Below are positions 7,809 through 16,339 of a stretch of DNA of 64,000 bases, piece after piece (the stretch's first letter is position 1; each line of letters starts with the position of its first letter). The translations under genes and the position numbers were made by a program. The stretch is from NCBI RefSeq assembly GCF_041765605.1, contig NZ_CP168900.1, positions 450,001-514,000 on the forward strand, given 5' to 3'. The notes beneath the pieces were generated by a model, which searched no databases, was not told the DNA's origin, and was given only the letters and a program-made list of their open reading frames with translations. The DNA comes from Listeria monocytogenes (GTDB lineage Bacteria; Bacillota; Bacilli; Lactobacillales; Listeriaceae).

Positions 7809-9770
7809 ATGAAAGCGGTAACGAAAATGATTGCAAATCGCGAAAAAAATATCATTCAGTTTCTAATGAAGACAGGTCAAACACGTGTTGGAACTATCGC
7901 GAATCATCTCGGACTTTCAGAAAAAACAGTATCAAACTCACTGAAGGAAATCGATGTTTTTCTAAAGGATTTTGATATGACTGTTGTCCGTAAACCAAAA
8001 ATCGGTGTGTATATTGAAGGTGATAACAAGGCTTTTGCCGAAGTTAGCCGATTCCTAGATAACCAAGTCAGCCAAATTCCATCAACTAAAGAAGAGCGGG
8101 TTATCTACATTTTTAGTAAATTGCTTAAAGCTGACGACTATATCACGATTCATCAACTTGCAGACGAACTATACATTAGCCGGAGCACGATTGAGAAAAA
8201 CATGATGGAAGTCACGAAAATGTTGGAAAAAGAAGGCATCACCTTGTATAAGAAACCAAGTAAGGGCATGAAACTTCTAATTAGTGAACGCGAAAAACGC
8301 GCCCTAACCTCCAAATTTATTACTAATTTTTGGGGTAACAACTGGTATTTAAAACAAGAAGGTGAAAAGGTGCTCCAAGCTTTTGACACGATTCAAGCAG
8401 ATGTCACTGGGATTTTTCCAGAAGAAGGCTTGAAAGAAATCATTGCGATTGTTCAAGAATTCAGTGAGCGTCATGATTTTGCCTTTACAGATTATGCATT
8501 TCAGTCGATTGTTATTCACCTTGCGATTGCGGTAGAGCGAATTCGCGAAGGCGAGTACGTGGAAAATGTTGAGAGCGATCCGATGAAAGATGCGTTTGAG
8601 TCACAGCGAAACAATACGGAAATCTTAGTTGGTATGTTAGAAGAACGTCTGGCTATTAAAATTCCAGCATTCGAAGTTGGCTATATTCAGTTACATTTAA
8701 CAGCTGCCTATAATCAGCAACATGATGAACTGCTCGTCAATACCCGACCGCAAGAAGACGATGTCGCTGAATTTGTTAGTGAGTGTTTAGCAGAAGGTAA
8801 TTACGATAAAGGCTTGCTGGAAGACCTGACGACGCATATGAAATCCGCCATTAACCGCTTAAAACTTGGTATGCATTTTAAAAATCCGTATCTCAGCAAA
8901 ATTAAGCAAAACTTTCCCCAAGCGTTTGAAGAAGCGCTTTACTTTAAAGCAAAATTTGAACAAAAGTACGATGTGCAAGTGAACGAAGATGAGACGGCGT
9001 ATATTGCGCTACATTTTGAAGCATACAAAGAAAGAAGTCGCTCTTTCCCCGACCAAATTCGCGTGGTGCTTGTATGCAGTACAGGTCTTGGTTCATCTAG
9101 ATTACTCGCAGCTAGAATTAAAAAATATTTTCCAATGATTACGATTGAAAAAATATTATCTGTTCAGGCGTTAATGGAAACCGAAGTCGATGTAGATTTA
9201 GTGATTAGCACGATTTATCTCGAACTAGAGGATATTCCGAGCATCGTTGTCAGTCCGATGATGAGTAAAGCGGATTTACAACAAGTTGAAAGCCAAATCG
9301 AACGAACGCGACGCAAGAAAAAGAAACGTAGCCAACCATTTGTTGATTTAATTAGACCGAAAACCATTTTTGCGAAGTTAGATGTTGCAACGATGGAAGA
9401 AGCGATTGCGGAAATTGGCGGCAAATTGGTGGAGCAGGGGATTGCTAAGCCTGGCATCGTGGAAAGTGCGCTGAAAAGAGAAGCATTATCGTTTACTTCT
9501 TTTGAAGAAATGGCGACTCCGCACGCAGAACCTGCACTTATAAATGAATCATGCATTGCTATCGCAACACTTAAACAGCCGGTGAAATGGGGCTTAGTCG
9601 ATGTGGATAAAATCTTTTTTATCGCTTTGACAGAAAAAAATGGCATTAATTTAGACGCAATGTACGAACAGTTTTATAAATATATTGATAATAAAAAATG
9701 GCTAGAAAAGCTGACGCAACTAAAAAGTGCCGCAGAAATTTATGAGCATTTGTTAAAGGATGGGATGTAA
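7809..9770 (+). CDS. PRD-containing transcriptional activator with PTS IIB and IIA domains
   Basis: A 653-aa ManR/MtlR-type regulator. Domains in order: N-terminal DeoR/Mga-like HTH pair (about 1-155), PRD1 (about 175-270, with HLAIAVERI) and PRD2 (about 285-395, with ALHFEA). A IIB-gat-like domain follows (about 415-495; VCSTGLGSS with the phosphorylatable Cys), then a mannitol/fructose-type IIA domain (about 510-650; TPHAEP with active His). Phosphorylation by HPr and the cognate IIB sets activity, so it should activate the adjacent PTS genes when substrate is present. The ATG at 7809 is preferred over 7764 because AAAGGA precedes it by 9 nt. Its stop overlaps the next start (TAATG). Confidence 0.9.
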   Translation: MKAVTKMIANREKNIIQFLMKTGQTRVGTIANHLGLSEKTVSNSLKEIDVFLKDFDMTVVRKPKIGVYIEGDNKAFAEVSRFLDNQVSQIPSTKEERVIYIFSKLLKADDYITIHQLADELYISRSTIEKNMMEVTKMLEKEGITLYKKPSKGMKLLISEREKRALTSKFITNFWGNNWYLKQEGEKVLQAFDTIQADVTGIFPEEGLKEIIAIVQEFSERHDFAFTDYAFQSIVIHLAIAVERIREGEYVENVESDPMKDAFESQRNNTEILVGMLEERLAIKIPAFEVGYIQLHLTAAYNQQHDELLVNTRPQEDDVAEFVSECLAEGNYDKGLLEDLTTHMKSAINRLKLGMHFKNPYLSKIKQNFPQAFEEALYFKAKFEQKYDVQVNEDETAYIALHFEAYKERSRSFPDQIRVVLVCSTGLGSSRLLAARIKKYFPMITIEKILSVQALMETEVDVDLVISTIYLELEDIPSIVVSPMMSKADLQQVESQIERTRRKKKKRSQPFVDLIRPKTIFAKLDVATMEEAIAEIGGKLVEQGIAKPGIVESALKREALSFTSFEEMATPHAEPALINESCIAIATLKQPVKWGLVDVDKIFFIALTEKNGINLDAMYEQFYKYIDNKKWLEKLTQLKSAAEIYEHLLKDGM

Positions 9771-10234
9771 TGGAAGTAAAAGATATTTTAACTAAAGAAT
9801 TAGTCGTTTTTGATTTAGAAGCGGCAACCAAAGAAGCAGCAATTGAAGAAATGGCAGAACTGCTAGATGAACGTGGTATTTTAGCGGATAAAGCGACTTA
9901 TGTCCGAGCAGTTTTGGATCGTGAAGCACATTCAACTACTGGAATAGGTAATAACATTGCTATCCCACACGGAAAAAGTGAAAGTGTCACAAAATCGGCC
10001 ATCGTTTTTGCAAGAACGAAAGAAATGATTGAGTGGGAATCGCTTGATGACGAACCGGTAAACATGATTTTCTTACTGGCGATTACTGATTCTGACAAAA
10101 CAGACGGTCACTTAAAAATCCTTGCAGAAATTGCAACGAAACTAATGGACGATGATATTGTCGAAAATTTAAAAAATACAAGAGACGAAGAAGAAGTTAT
10201 TCGAATTTTAAATGGAGGCGTAGTAGAGATATGA
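9770..10234 (+). CDS. PTS fructose-family IIA component
   Basis: A 154-aa PTS EIIA of the Fru/Mtl type. IAIPHGKS carries the phospho-acceptor His67, which takes phosphate from HPr and passes it to IIB. It starts within the stop codon of the regulator gene (TAATG) and overlaps the IIB start by ATGA, so regulator, IIA and IIB are tightly coupled. As a separate polypeptide it forms a split IIA/IIB/IIC permease with the next two genes. Confidence 0.93.
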   Translation: MEVKDILTKELVVFDLEAATKEAAIEEMAELLDERGILADKATYVRAVLDREAHSTTGIGNNIAIPHGKSESVTKSAIVFARTKEMIEWESLDDEPVNMIFLLAITDSDKTDGHLKILAEIATKLMDDDIVENLKNTRDEEEVIRILNGGVVEI

Positions 10235-10551
10235 AACGTAAAATTATCGCAGTAACCGCATGTGCGACAGGAGTGGCGCACACATATATGGCAGCACAAG
10301 CACTTAAAAAAGGCGCGAAAAAAATGGGCAATCTTATCAAAGTAGAAACACAAGGCGCGACAGGAATTGAAAATGAATTAACGGAAAAAGATGTAAATAT
10401 CGGCGAAGTAGTTATTTTCGCAGTAGATACAAAAGTTCGTAACAAAGAACGTTTTGACGGTAAAGTCGTGCTGGAAGTTCCAGTAAGCGCACCGATTAAA
10501 GATGCAGAAAAAGTAATCAACGCAGCACTTGCGTTAATTGACGAAAAATAA
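10231..10551 (+). CDS. PTS fructose-family IIB component
   Basis: A 106-aa EIIB of the fructose type. VTACATGVAHTYMAA at the N-terminus has the phospho-acceptor Cys11 in the conserved P-loop. It receives phosphate from IIA and transfers it to the sugar bound to IIC. It overlaps IIA by 4 nt and lies 12 nt before IIC, with AAGGAGG in the gap. Confidence 0.93.
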   Translation: MKRKIIAVTACATGVAHTYMAAQALKKGAKKMGNLIKVETQGATGIENELTEKDVNIGEVVIFAVDTKVRNKERFDGKVVLEVPVSAPIKDAEKVINAALALIDEK

Positions 10552-10563
10552 GGAGGATCTACC

Positions 10564-11670
10564 ATGTTCAGAAAAATTGGGAGTGAACTGAAAAAACACG
10601 TTTTAACAGGTATTTCATATATGATTCCGCTCGTTATTGCAGGTGCCGTAATTATGGCAATTGCGCGGGTTGGTGGTTCGTTTTTCGGAATTACAGATAT
10701 TTGGGATGCGAAATACGCAGACAGTGCGAATAGTTTAATTTCACTACTGCATAGTTTAGATGGTTTTGGTGGCTTGGCGCTAGGAATGATGTTCCCGGTT
10801 ATTGCAGCATTTATCGGGTATTCCATTGCGGACAAATTAGCACTGGCACCTGGTCTTGTTGGTGGGTTACTGGCACGTGATATCGGCGCTGGTTTCCTTG
10901 GGGCACTGGCAGCTGGTTTAATCGCTGGCTATACATGTCTATTGATTAAAAAATACGTGAAACTGCCAAAAGCGGCGGCTTCGATTGTACCAGTATTTTT
11001 AGTACCAGTTTTTGGCACACTTATTACCGTTCTTATTATTAATTATGTGGTTGGTATTCCTTTCGCTGACTTAAATACAGCCCTTGAAAATTGGCTAAAT
11101 GGTATGTCTGGATCGAATCAAATTCTAATGGCGGCTATTATCGGCGCGATGGTTGGTTTTGACTTAGGCGGACCTGTAAATAAAGCAGCTGTAACGACGG
11201 CGATGGCGCTTTTGACAAGTGGAATTTATGCACCAAACACAGCAGCACAAGTAGCAATCATCATCCCACCACTTGGTCTTGGTTTAGCAACATTAATCGC
11301 AAAACGTAAATATAACACTGAAATGCGTGAGGCTGGAAAATCTTCTCTTATCATGGGACTTGTTGGGATTAGTGAAGGGGCAATTCCTTTCGCGGTAGAA
11401 TCTCCGCTTAAAGTTATTCCGGCTACGGTTCTTGGTTCTGCTGTCGGCGGGGCACTAGCTGTAGGTCTTGGCGCAATTAACCAAGCGCCAATCAGTGGTT
11501 TTTATGGCTGGTTCACAGTTGAAAATTGGCCAGTTTACATTTTAGCGATTGCTGTTGGAACACTAATCGTTGCGGGTATGTCAGTCGCTTTACGTAAAGC
11601 AAGTGCAGGCGAAGAAATGGCTGGCTCTAGCTACGATGACGAAATTGACGAAGCAGAATGGGAAGCTTAA
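10564..11670 (+). CDS. PTS fructose-family IIC permease
   Basis: A 368-aa membrane component with about eight to ten TM segments. It has the typical start LKKHVLTGISYMIPLVIAG, the motif DLGGPVNKAA, and GISEGAIPFA, which resembles the substrate-loop motif of Fru-type IIC proteins. It imports and phosphorylates a sugar together with the IIA and IIB encoded just upstream. The alpha-mannosidase gene 15 nt downstream suggests that the substrate is a mannose-containing glycoside such as mannosylglycerate; this is inference from context. Confidence 0.92.
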   Translation: MFRKIGSELKKHVLTGISYMIPLVIAGAVIMAIARVGGSFFGITDIWDAKYADSANSLISLLHSLDGFGGLALGMMFPVIAAFIGYSIADKLALAPGLVGGLLARDIGAGFLGALAAGLIAGYTCLLIKKYVKLPKAAASIVPVFLVPVFGTLITVLIINYVVGIPFADLNTALENWLNGMSGSNQILMAAIIGAMVGFDLGGPVNKAAVTTAMALLTSGIYAPNTAAQVAIIIPPLGLGLATLIAKRKYNTEMREAGKSSLIMGLVGISEGAIPFAVESPLKVIPATVLGSAVGGALAVGLGAINQAPISGFYGWFTVENWPVYILAIAVGTLIVAGMSVALRKASAGEEMAGSSYDDEIDEAEWEA

Positions 11671-11685
11671 AAAACGGAGGTAACT

Positions 11686-14268
11686 ATGGTTAAAGCACAT
11701 ATTGTGAACCATACGCATTGGGACCGAGAGTGGTATTTCACCTCGGCCGATGCACTGGTTCTAAGTGAACAACTTTTTACAGAAGTAATTGACGAATTAA
11801 AAAAGCACCCAGAAGCAAACTTTGTACTTGATGGGCAACTGTCGATTTTAGATGATTATGTCGCATTGTATCCGGAAAAATTAGCGGATATTAAACAGCT
11901 GATTGCGGATGAGCAACTTTTCATCGGTCCATGGTTTACGCAAACAGATGCCTTTTTCGCGCATGGTGAGTCGATTTTGCGCAATGCGATGATTGGGATT
12001 TTTGATAGTAAAAAATACGGCGACTATATGAAAATTGGTTATTTGCCAGATACATTTGGCTTTAATGCCCAAATGCCGACTTTACTTGAGCATGCTGGCT
12101 TTGATAATGTGATTTTCTGGCGTGGGATTCATCTTGGTGAACATGTTGCGTCTCCGTATTTTAAATGGCAAGGACTTGGCGAGGAAGCTTCTATTTATGC
12201 GATTAATATGCCACAAGGTTACGGCACAGGTATGCTGCTGGAACCAACCTCGGCATATGTGGATGGGCGCCTCGACCCGGCAATTGATTTCATTGAAAAG
12301 TACAGTAAAACAACTGAAGTTTTAATCCCATCTGGGAATGATCAGCTGAATATTATTAGTAATTTTGCCGAAAAATTAGTGGAAATAAACAAGATGGGAC
12401 GCCATGATTATCAACTTAGTACCTATCAAGATTTTATTCAATATGTTAGAGAACTGCCCGACTTAGAAGAATATCGCGGCGAATTTAGAAGTCCGGTTCT
12501 TGCGCGAGTGCATAAAACTATTGGATCCAGTCGAATGAATATTAAGCTGAAAAGCGCGTCACTCGAGCAAAAATTGCTAACACGAATTGAGCCGCTTCTT
12601 GTTATTGCTAAAGCATCTGGAATTTCTATTAGCGAGCGGTTACTAATGCATACGTGGAAGAAACTTTTAGAAGGTCAAGCGCACGATAGCTTGGCGGGCT
12701 GTGTTTCTGATCCAGTTGCCGAAGATATTTTGCACCGGATGAAAGAAGCTGATGAACTGTGTGATAGCATTGAAAACACGATTGTGAAGAAGATTGCCGA
12801 TGATTTGTCACTTGCGGCGAACGAAATTATCGTTTTTAACACGGATTTACATGATTTTGACGGATATAAAGAAATACAAGTAGTAACCGAGCATAAAAAA
12901 ATCCATTTCCCAGCGTTTCCGGACGCAACGATTGTCCAAGAAGAGTTCATTCCATCGCGTGAAAATGTGCTAGAAGAAACACCAGCCGGAAACCGGTTTA
13001 TTGAAGAACCTGGCTACTATGTGCTTCAAGTGCGCGTCAAAGTGGAGCTTCCAGGCCTTGGCTACCGCGTGATTGCTTTTGAGGAGAATGACCGTGAACT
13101 GGATTCGATGATTGCTTCCACTAATGTGACAATCACGAATAATTTCTACAAAATCACTTTTGAAAATGGTGAAATTGCTCTTGAAAAACCAAACGGCGAG
13201 CGCATCACTTCTTTTATTACACTAGAAGATGATGTGAATGCGGGAGATACGTATGATTATTCACCACTAGCCGGAGATATCGCGGAATTATTCACTTTTT
13301 CCGAAGCAAAAACGGAGAAATCAAGCGAAGTCGAACGTTTAATTTTAACAGGAAAAAGCGATTTCCCACTTGATCGTTTGACGAAAGAAGGGCATGGCGA
13401 CCTGCAAATCAAACTCATTTTAGAGGTGAAAAAAGGTAGCGAACTGCTGGATGTTAAAGTTGAAGTAGATAACCAAATTAAAAATCACCGTCTACGCTTA
13501 AAAGTAAATACAGGTGTTAAAACAGACTACAACATCGCGTCACTACCATTCGGATATATCGAGAGAAAACCAGTTGTACCAGCGAATTGGCAAGAAACAT
13601 ATAGCGAAATGCCAATCGACATCGAACCACTAGAACAAAGCGTGACGCTAACAAATGAAGCAGAAAGTTGTACCATTTTCACACGGGGCATCAAAGAATA
13701 CCAACAATTGGATCAACATTTAGCACTGACCCTACTGGCAACAACCGGACAACTCGGAAAACCTGATTTAGCATACCGTCCAGGCCGAGCATCAGGCGAC
13801 ACAACGAAAAAAGGTCACGTGCTCATCGAAACAGAAGGTGCGCAGTTACTTGGTAAACATGATTTTTCATTAGCCATTTACCTCGGGGACCAAGCTTTCG
13901 ATGAACATAAAACCGCTGAACGAACAAAAGCGTTCAACCAAGCAAACGTGTCCTACCAGCGTCAACCGTTCAACCACTTTTTACACCGTTTAGACAATAA
14001 AATCCAGAAAACAGAACGAAGATTAGGCGCGAAGCAAACGTTAGGTATGTTGAATTTGCCGAAAGAATACTTAGTTTCAGCGTGCCACCCGTCCTACTAC
14101 TCAGCAGATAAATACATTATCCGCCTGGAAAACCCAACTAACACACCACAAAAGTTGGCACTCTCGGATATGTCGTTTGAGTATGTGAATGCCATCGAAG
14201 AAGTTGTCGCAAATGACAACAACAGGATTCCAGCATACGGCGCTGTTACGTTACGATTAGAAATATAG
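11686..14268 (+). CDS. GH38 alpha-mannosidase (MngB-like mannoside hydrolase)
   Basis: An 860-aa cytosolic glycosidase of family GH38. The N-terminal catalytic domain has NHTHWDREWY (Zn-binding His/Asp) and GYLPDTFGFNAQMP near residue 122, the usual position of the nucleophile Asp. The alpha-mannosidase middle domain contains the conserved AHDSLAGC, and a long beta-sandwich C-terminal region follows. The length matches MngB-type 2-O-(6-phospho-alpha-mannosyl)-glycerate hydrolases, which cleave the product of a Fru-type PTS such as this one. It is the last gene of the regulator-PTS operon and is followed by a strong terminator. The specific substrate is inferred. Confidence 0.88.
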   Translation: MVKAHIVNHTHWDREWYFTSADALVLSEQLFTEVIDELKKHPEANFVLDGQLSILDDYVALYPEKLADIKQLIADEQLFIGPWFTQTDAFFAHGESILRNAMIGIFDSKKYGDYMKIGYLPDTFGFNAQMPTLLEHAGFDNVIFWRGIHLGEHVASPYFKWQGLGEEASIYAINMPQGYGTGMLLEPTSAYVDGRLDPAIDFIEKYSKTTEVLIPSGNDQLNIISNFAEKLVEINKMGRHDYQLSTYQDFIQYVRELPDLEEYRGEFRSPVLARVHKTIGSSRMNIKLKSASLEQKLLTRIEPLLVIAKASGISISERLLMHTWKKLLEGQAHDSLAGCVSDPVAEDILHRMKEADELCDSIENTIVKKIADDLSLAANEIIVFNTDLHDFDGYKEIQVVTEHKKIHFPAFPDATIVQEEFIPSRENVLEETPAGNRFIEEPGYYVLQVRVKVELPGLGYRVIAFEENDRELDSMIASTNVTITNNFYKITFENGEIALEKPNGERITSFITLEDDVNAGDTYDYSPLAGDIAELFTFSEAKTEKSSEVERLILTGKSDFPLDRLTKEGHGDLQIKLILEVKKGSELLDVKVEVDNQIKNHRLRLKVNTGVKTDYNIASLPFGYIERKPVVPANWQETYSEMPIDIEPLEQSVTLTNEAESCTIFTRGIKEYQQLDQHLALTLLATTGQLGKPDLAYRPGRASGDTTKKGHVLIETEGAQLLGKHDFSLAIYLGDQAFDEHKTAERTKAFNQANVSYQRQPFNHFLHRLDNKIQKTERRLGAKQTLGMLNLPKEYLVSACHPSYYSADKYIIRLENPTNTPQKLALSDMSFEYVNAIEEVVANDNNRIPAYGAVTLRLEI

Positions 14269-14273
14269 AAAAA

Positions 14274-14309
14274 AACTTGCTCAAAGAATTTATTTTGAGC
14301 AAGTTTTTA
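14274..14309 (+). terminator. Terminator of the PTS/mannosidase operon
   Basis: AACTTGCTCAAA pairs with TTTGAGCAAGTT (12 bp) around an 8-nt loop and is followed by a T-rich tract. Confidence 0.9.
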
Positions 14310-14354
14310 TTTATGTTGGATTGCAATGAGTTATTAAACATGGTATCTTTGGAT

Positions 14355-14368
14355 TGAAAACGCTTTAA
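14355..14368 (+). promoter_or_regulatory. cre-like (CcpA) box upstream of the orphan gene
   Basis: TGAAAACGCTTTAA matches the cre consensus TGWAARCGYTWNCW at all but one defined position. It is part of a block from about 14339 to 14370 that is about 80% identical to sequence upstream of the WapA-like gene (17734-17766). Confidence 0.4.
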
Positions 14369-14403
14369 CTGGCAGAATCATTTTCAAAAAAGGAGATAGA
14401 GAA

Positions 14404-14919
14404 ATGAATCGACAACAATTAGAGAAATTGAATCGGGATTGTATCTATGAAGTGTATGAAGATAGGGAAGAAACTAATGAATTTTATATGGGATACATAA
14501 AAGCAATTTTTAAAAAGTACATTATAATAGAAAATTATCATAGAAGTGGTCAGTTTGATGGTTTTGCTATTATCGCCAATGAAAACATTTTTAAAATTCA
14601 AAAAGGCACCAAATATCTGGAGCCCTATAAAAACGTAAAATCACCACAAATTCAAATGCCGGAATTAAGTAGTAAAGGAGATACCCTATATAATTTTCTT
14701 CAGTGGGCGAAAGAAAATAAGAAAATAGTGGAGTTAACAACAGTTTGGGATGAATTAATTATTGGGGAGATTGACGTGCTTGATGATGAGTTGCTATCAA
14801 TGAACGTTCTTTTGTCTGATGACTTTTCACCTGATGGGCAATGTTTTATTGAATATGAATCGATTCTAGATGTTTGTGTCGATACGTTGAAATTGCGATT
14901 TATGGAAGAGTGTTGTTAA
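14404..14919 (+). CDS. Orphan tandem-domain protein related to a WapA-array gene
   Basis: A 171-aa protein of no known family to me. It reads as two similar halves. The first has FYMGYIKAI, a hydrophobic strand, G-FDGFAII and ENIFKI; the second has IIGEIDVL, a hydrophobic strand, PDGQCFIEYESILDV. The same two-half plan (GYIEAV ... DG ... YRI; IGMIAE ... DGTCWIKKEDI) occurs in the protein encoded at 26809-27363, inside the immunity-like array. Each half may be a small beta-barrel. AAAAAGGAGATAG precedes the ATG. It stands alone between two terminators, with a cre-like box 36 bp upstream. I infer an orphan immunity-type protein. Confidence 0.6.
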   Translation: MNRQQLEKLNRDCIYEVYEDREETNEFYMGYIKAIFKKYIIIENYHRSGQFDGFAIIANENIFKIQKGTKYLEPYKNVKSPQIQMPELSSKGDTLYNFLQWAKENKKIVELTTVWDELIIGEIDVLDDELLSMNVLLSDDFSPDGQCFIEYESILDVCVDTLKLRFMEECC

Positions 14920-14954
14920 AAGCTTTTATTTTTCCGTGTGAGTGTCTCCGTGAG

Positions 14955-14982
14955 TTGTATTTTTCCTAATAAGTGTTATAAT
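14955..14982 (+). promoter_or_regulatory. Promoter of the Fst-type antitoxin RNA
   Basis: TTGTAT (14955-14960), a 16-bp spacer and an extended -10, TGT-TATAAT (14977-14982). Predicted start about 14989, pointing toward the shared hairpin. Confidence 0.65.
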
Positions 14983-14988
14983 AAAGTT

Positions 14989-15049
14989 GGAAAATGAATC
15001 ATTTAATGCACAAAAACCCCCGAGTCCGGCTAAAGACCTCGGGGGTTTT
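14989..15049 (+). ncRNA. Predicted antisense antitoxin RNA (RNA II-like) of an Fst-type locus
   Basis: A short transcript is predicted from the strong promoter at 14955-14982 to the hairpin at 15013-15049. Its 5' part (14996-15011) is identical over 16 nt to 15171-15186, the complement of the toxin start region, so it can base-pair with the toxin mRNA over the initiation codon. The two RNAs are convergent and share a terminator, as in the Enterococcus pAD1 par locus. Existence and ends are predicted, not measured. Confidence 0.6.
15013..15049. terminator. Bidirectional terminator shared by toxin and antitoxin RNAs
   Basis: AAAACCCCCGAG and CTCGGGGGTTTT form a 12-bp GC-rich stem with A and T flanks that terminate in either direction. 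Confidence 0.85.
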
Positions 15050-15072
15050 CTTGTGGTTAGAACGGTTGCCGT

Positions 15073-15177
15073 CTACTTATGTTTTTTATCACTACGATGT
15101 TCTAACCAATATTTGTAGGTAGCTAAAGTAATTCCTACAAAAATCGGAGCGATAAGACTGGAAAAAAATAGAATCAT
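15073..15177 (-). CDS. Fst/Ldr-family type I toxin peptide
   Basis: A 34-aa peptide, below the usual gene-calling size. It has one hydrophobic helix with the family hallmark LIAPIFVGITLA, an aromatic patch (YKYWL) and a charged tail (EHRSDKKHK). Fst peptides insert into the inner face of the membrane and disturb chromosome segregation and division. The ATG at 15177 follows GGGAGGTG. Upstream in the mRNA lies a GAACAAT/ATTGTTC hairpin (15199-15218), and the 5' segment GTAGACG (15228-15234) can pair with CGTCTAC at the end of the gene (15070-15076), as in the fold-back of Fst mRNA. Function is inferred from family resemblance. Confidence 0.82.
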   Translation of the reverse strand: MILFFSSLIAPIFVGITLATYKYWLEHRSDKKHK

Positions 15178-15241
15178 TTAATGCACCTCCCTTCAAAAGA
15201 ACAATGTTCCTATTGTTCGTCTGAAGGTAGACGACTTAATT

Positions 15242-15250
15242 ATTATAGCA
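15242..15250 (-). promoter_or_regulatory. Extended -10 promoter of the Fst-type toxin mRNA
   Basis: On the minus strand TGC precedes TATAAT (15242-15247). No good -35 is seen. Transcription would start near 15235 and give a leader of about 60 nt with a 5' hairpin. Confidence 0.55.
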
Positions 15251-15304
15251 TGCTCACATAATTTAAAGAGATGTTTTAAAGAATAAAAATAAATCCATAA
15301 AAAC

Positions 15305-15336
15305 CAGCAATGAAACTAATATTAGTTTCATTGCTG
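15305..15336. terminator. Perfect 32-bp palindromic terminator after the LysR gene
   Basis: The sequence from CAGCAATGAAACTAA to its complement is a perfect palindrome with eight T residues on the plus side and a GTTTTT tract on the minus side. It lies just after the LysR gene stop. Confidence 0.8.
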
Positions 15337-15346
15337 TTTTTTTTAC

Positions 15347-16222
15347 TTATTTTGTAATTTCTTTTTCTATCAACCGCAAAAATTCCTTCGCTGCGCTCGA
15401 AAAAGTGGGGTTCTTTTTCCAAACAATGCTTATTCCAGCAGTTAGGGGCGGCGAAAAAGGAATAAATTTCAAATTCGTATTGTCCGTGTTGATAATGCCA
15501 TCGATACAAAGAATACTGGCAATATTTTCTTTAGCTAAAAGTGAGGCATTATAAAGCAAATTATATCTACCAATCACATTCAATTGTTCAAAATGTCCTC
15601 CTAACCAACTTGCTAGTTGATTATCCACGAAAGATTGATTCGAAACCATTATTGGATTTTCTTGAATATCACCCGGAATTATAACTTCTTTTTGTGCTAA
15701 AGGATGGGCTGTATTTACTAAAATTCCCCATCTATCTTCTAAAGAAAGCTGCAAATATTCGTATGCATGCATTTCAACAGGATTAATGACCAACCCAAAA
15801 TCCAGCAGCCCATGCTCGATTTTTTCTAAAACATCGTCGGCATTACCACTATGTAGTTGAAACGTAATCTCAGGATGTATTTCTCTTAGCTGATGAATGA
15901 CACTACCAATAAACTCAAAACCTCTCGTTTCCCCAGCACCAATCGTTATTTTCCCACTAATTGTTTCATTTTGTAGCAAGTTCGAAGTTGTTAATTCGAC
16001 TAAAGATAAAATCTCCTTCGCGCGATTTGCCAAGTAAATCCCGTCTTCTGTTAAGGTAATAGAACGATTTCCGCGAATAAACAGCGTCACGCCTAACTCT
16101 TCCTCAAGTTCTTTCAATTGTTTAGAAAGCGTTGGCTGAGAAAGATGAAGCACTTCCGCAGCTCGACTAATCGTTTTTTCACGTGCAACAGTTAAAAAAT
16201 AATTCAACACACGAAGCTCCAT
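15347..16222 (-). CDS. LysR-family transcriptional regulator
   Basis: A 291-aa LTTR with an N-terminal winged HTH (residues 1-60; ISRAAEVLHLSQPTLSKQL) and a C-terminal effector-binding domain. It is transcribed divergently from an acetyltransferase and an SDR oxidoreductase, the usual arrangement for an LTTR and its target. The ATG at 16222 is preferred to the GTG at 16231 because AAAGG then lies 9 nt upstream. The effector is not predictable. Confidence 0.9.
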   Translation of the reverse strand: MELRVLNYFLTVAREKTISRAAEVLHLSQPTLSKQLKELEEELGVTLFIRGNRSITLTEDGIYLANRAKEILSLVELTTSNLLQNETISGKITIGAGETRGFEFIGSVIHQLREIHPEITFQLHSGNADDVLEKIEHGLLDFGLVINPVEMHAYEYLQLSLEDRWGILVNTAHPLAQKEVIIPGDIQENPIMVSNQSFVDNQLASWLGGHFEQLNVIGRYNLLYNASLLAKENIASILCIDGIINTDNTNLKFIPFSPPLTAGISIVWKKNPTFSSAAKEFLRLIEKEITK

Positions 16223-16252
16223 TAAAACCACCCTTTCCTATAACTAAAATGA

Positions 16253-16306
16253 ATAGTTGGATATGCTTTATAAGTATTATTCAATTATAACTTCTCCCGC
16301 TATAAT
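16253..16306 (+). promoter_or_regulatory. Promoter with inverted-repeat LysR-type operator
   Basis: TGAATA and TATTCA are inverted about 22 bp apart; the second half-site falls where a -35 should be, 17 bp upstream of a TATAAT at 16301-16306. This is the layout expected for activation by the divergent LysR protein. Confidence 0.4.
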
Positions 16307-16339
16307 TAAATAGTAAAAGGTTTTCGAGGGGGAAAGCGC

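Larger units (their letters stand above)
14996..15186 (+). repeat. 16-bp direct repeat pair of the type I toxin-antitoxin locus
   Basis: GAATCATTTAATGCAC occurs at 14996-15011 and again at 15171-15186. The second copy spans the toxin ATG (minus strand). Such direct repeats give par/Fst RNAs their antisense contact outside the terminator. Confidence 0.8.

Noticed and set aside
15305..15336. Perfect 32-bp palindrome as a phage or integrase attachment site
   Set aside because: The flanking T runs and the position after the LysR stop make a bidirectional terminator the simpler reading; no integrase is nearby.
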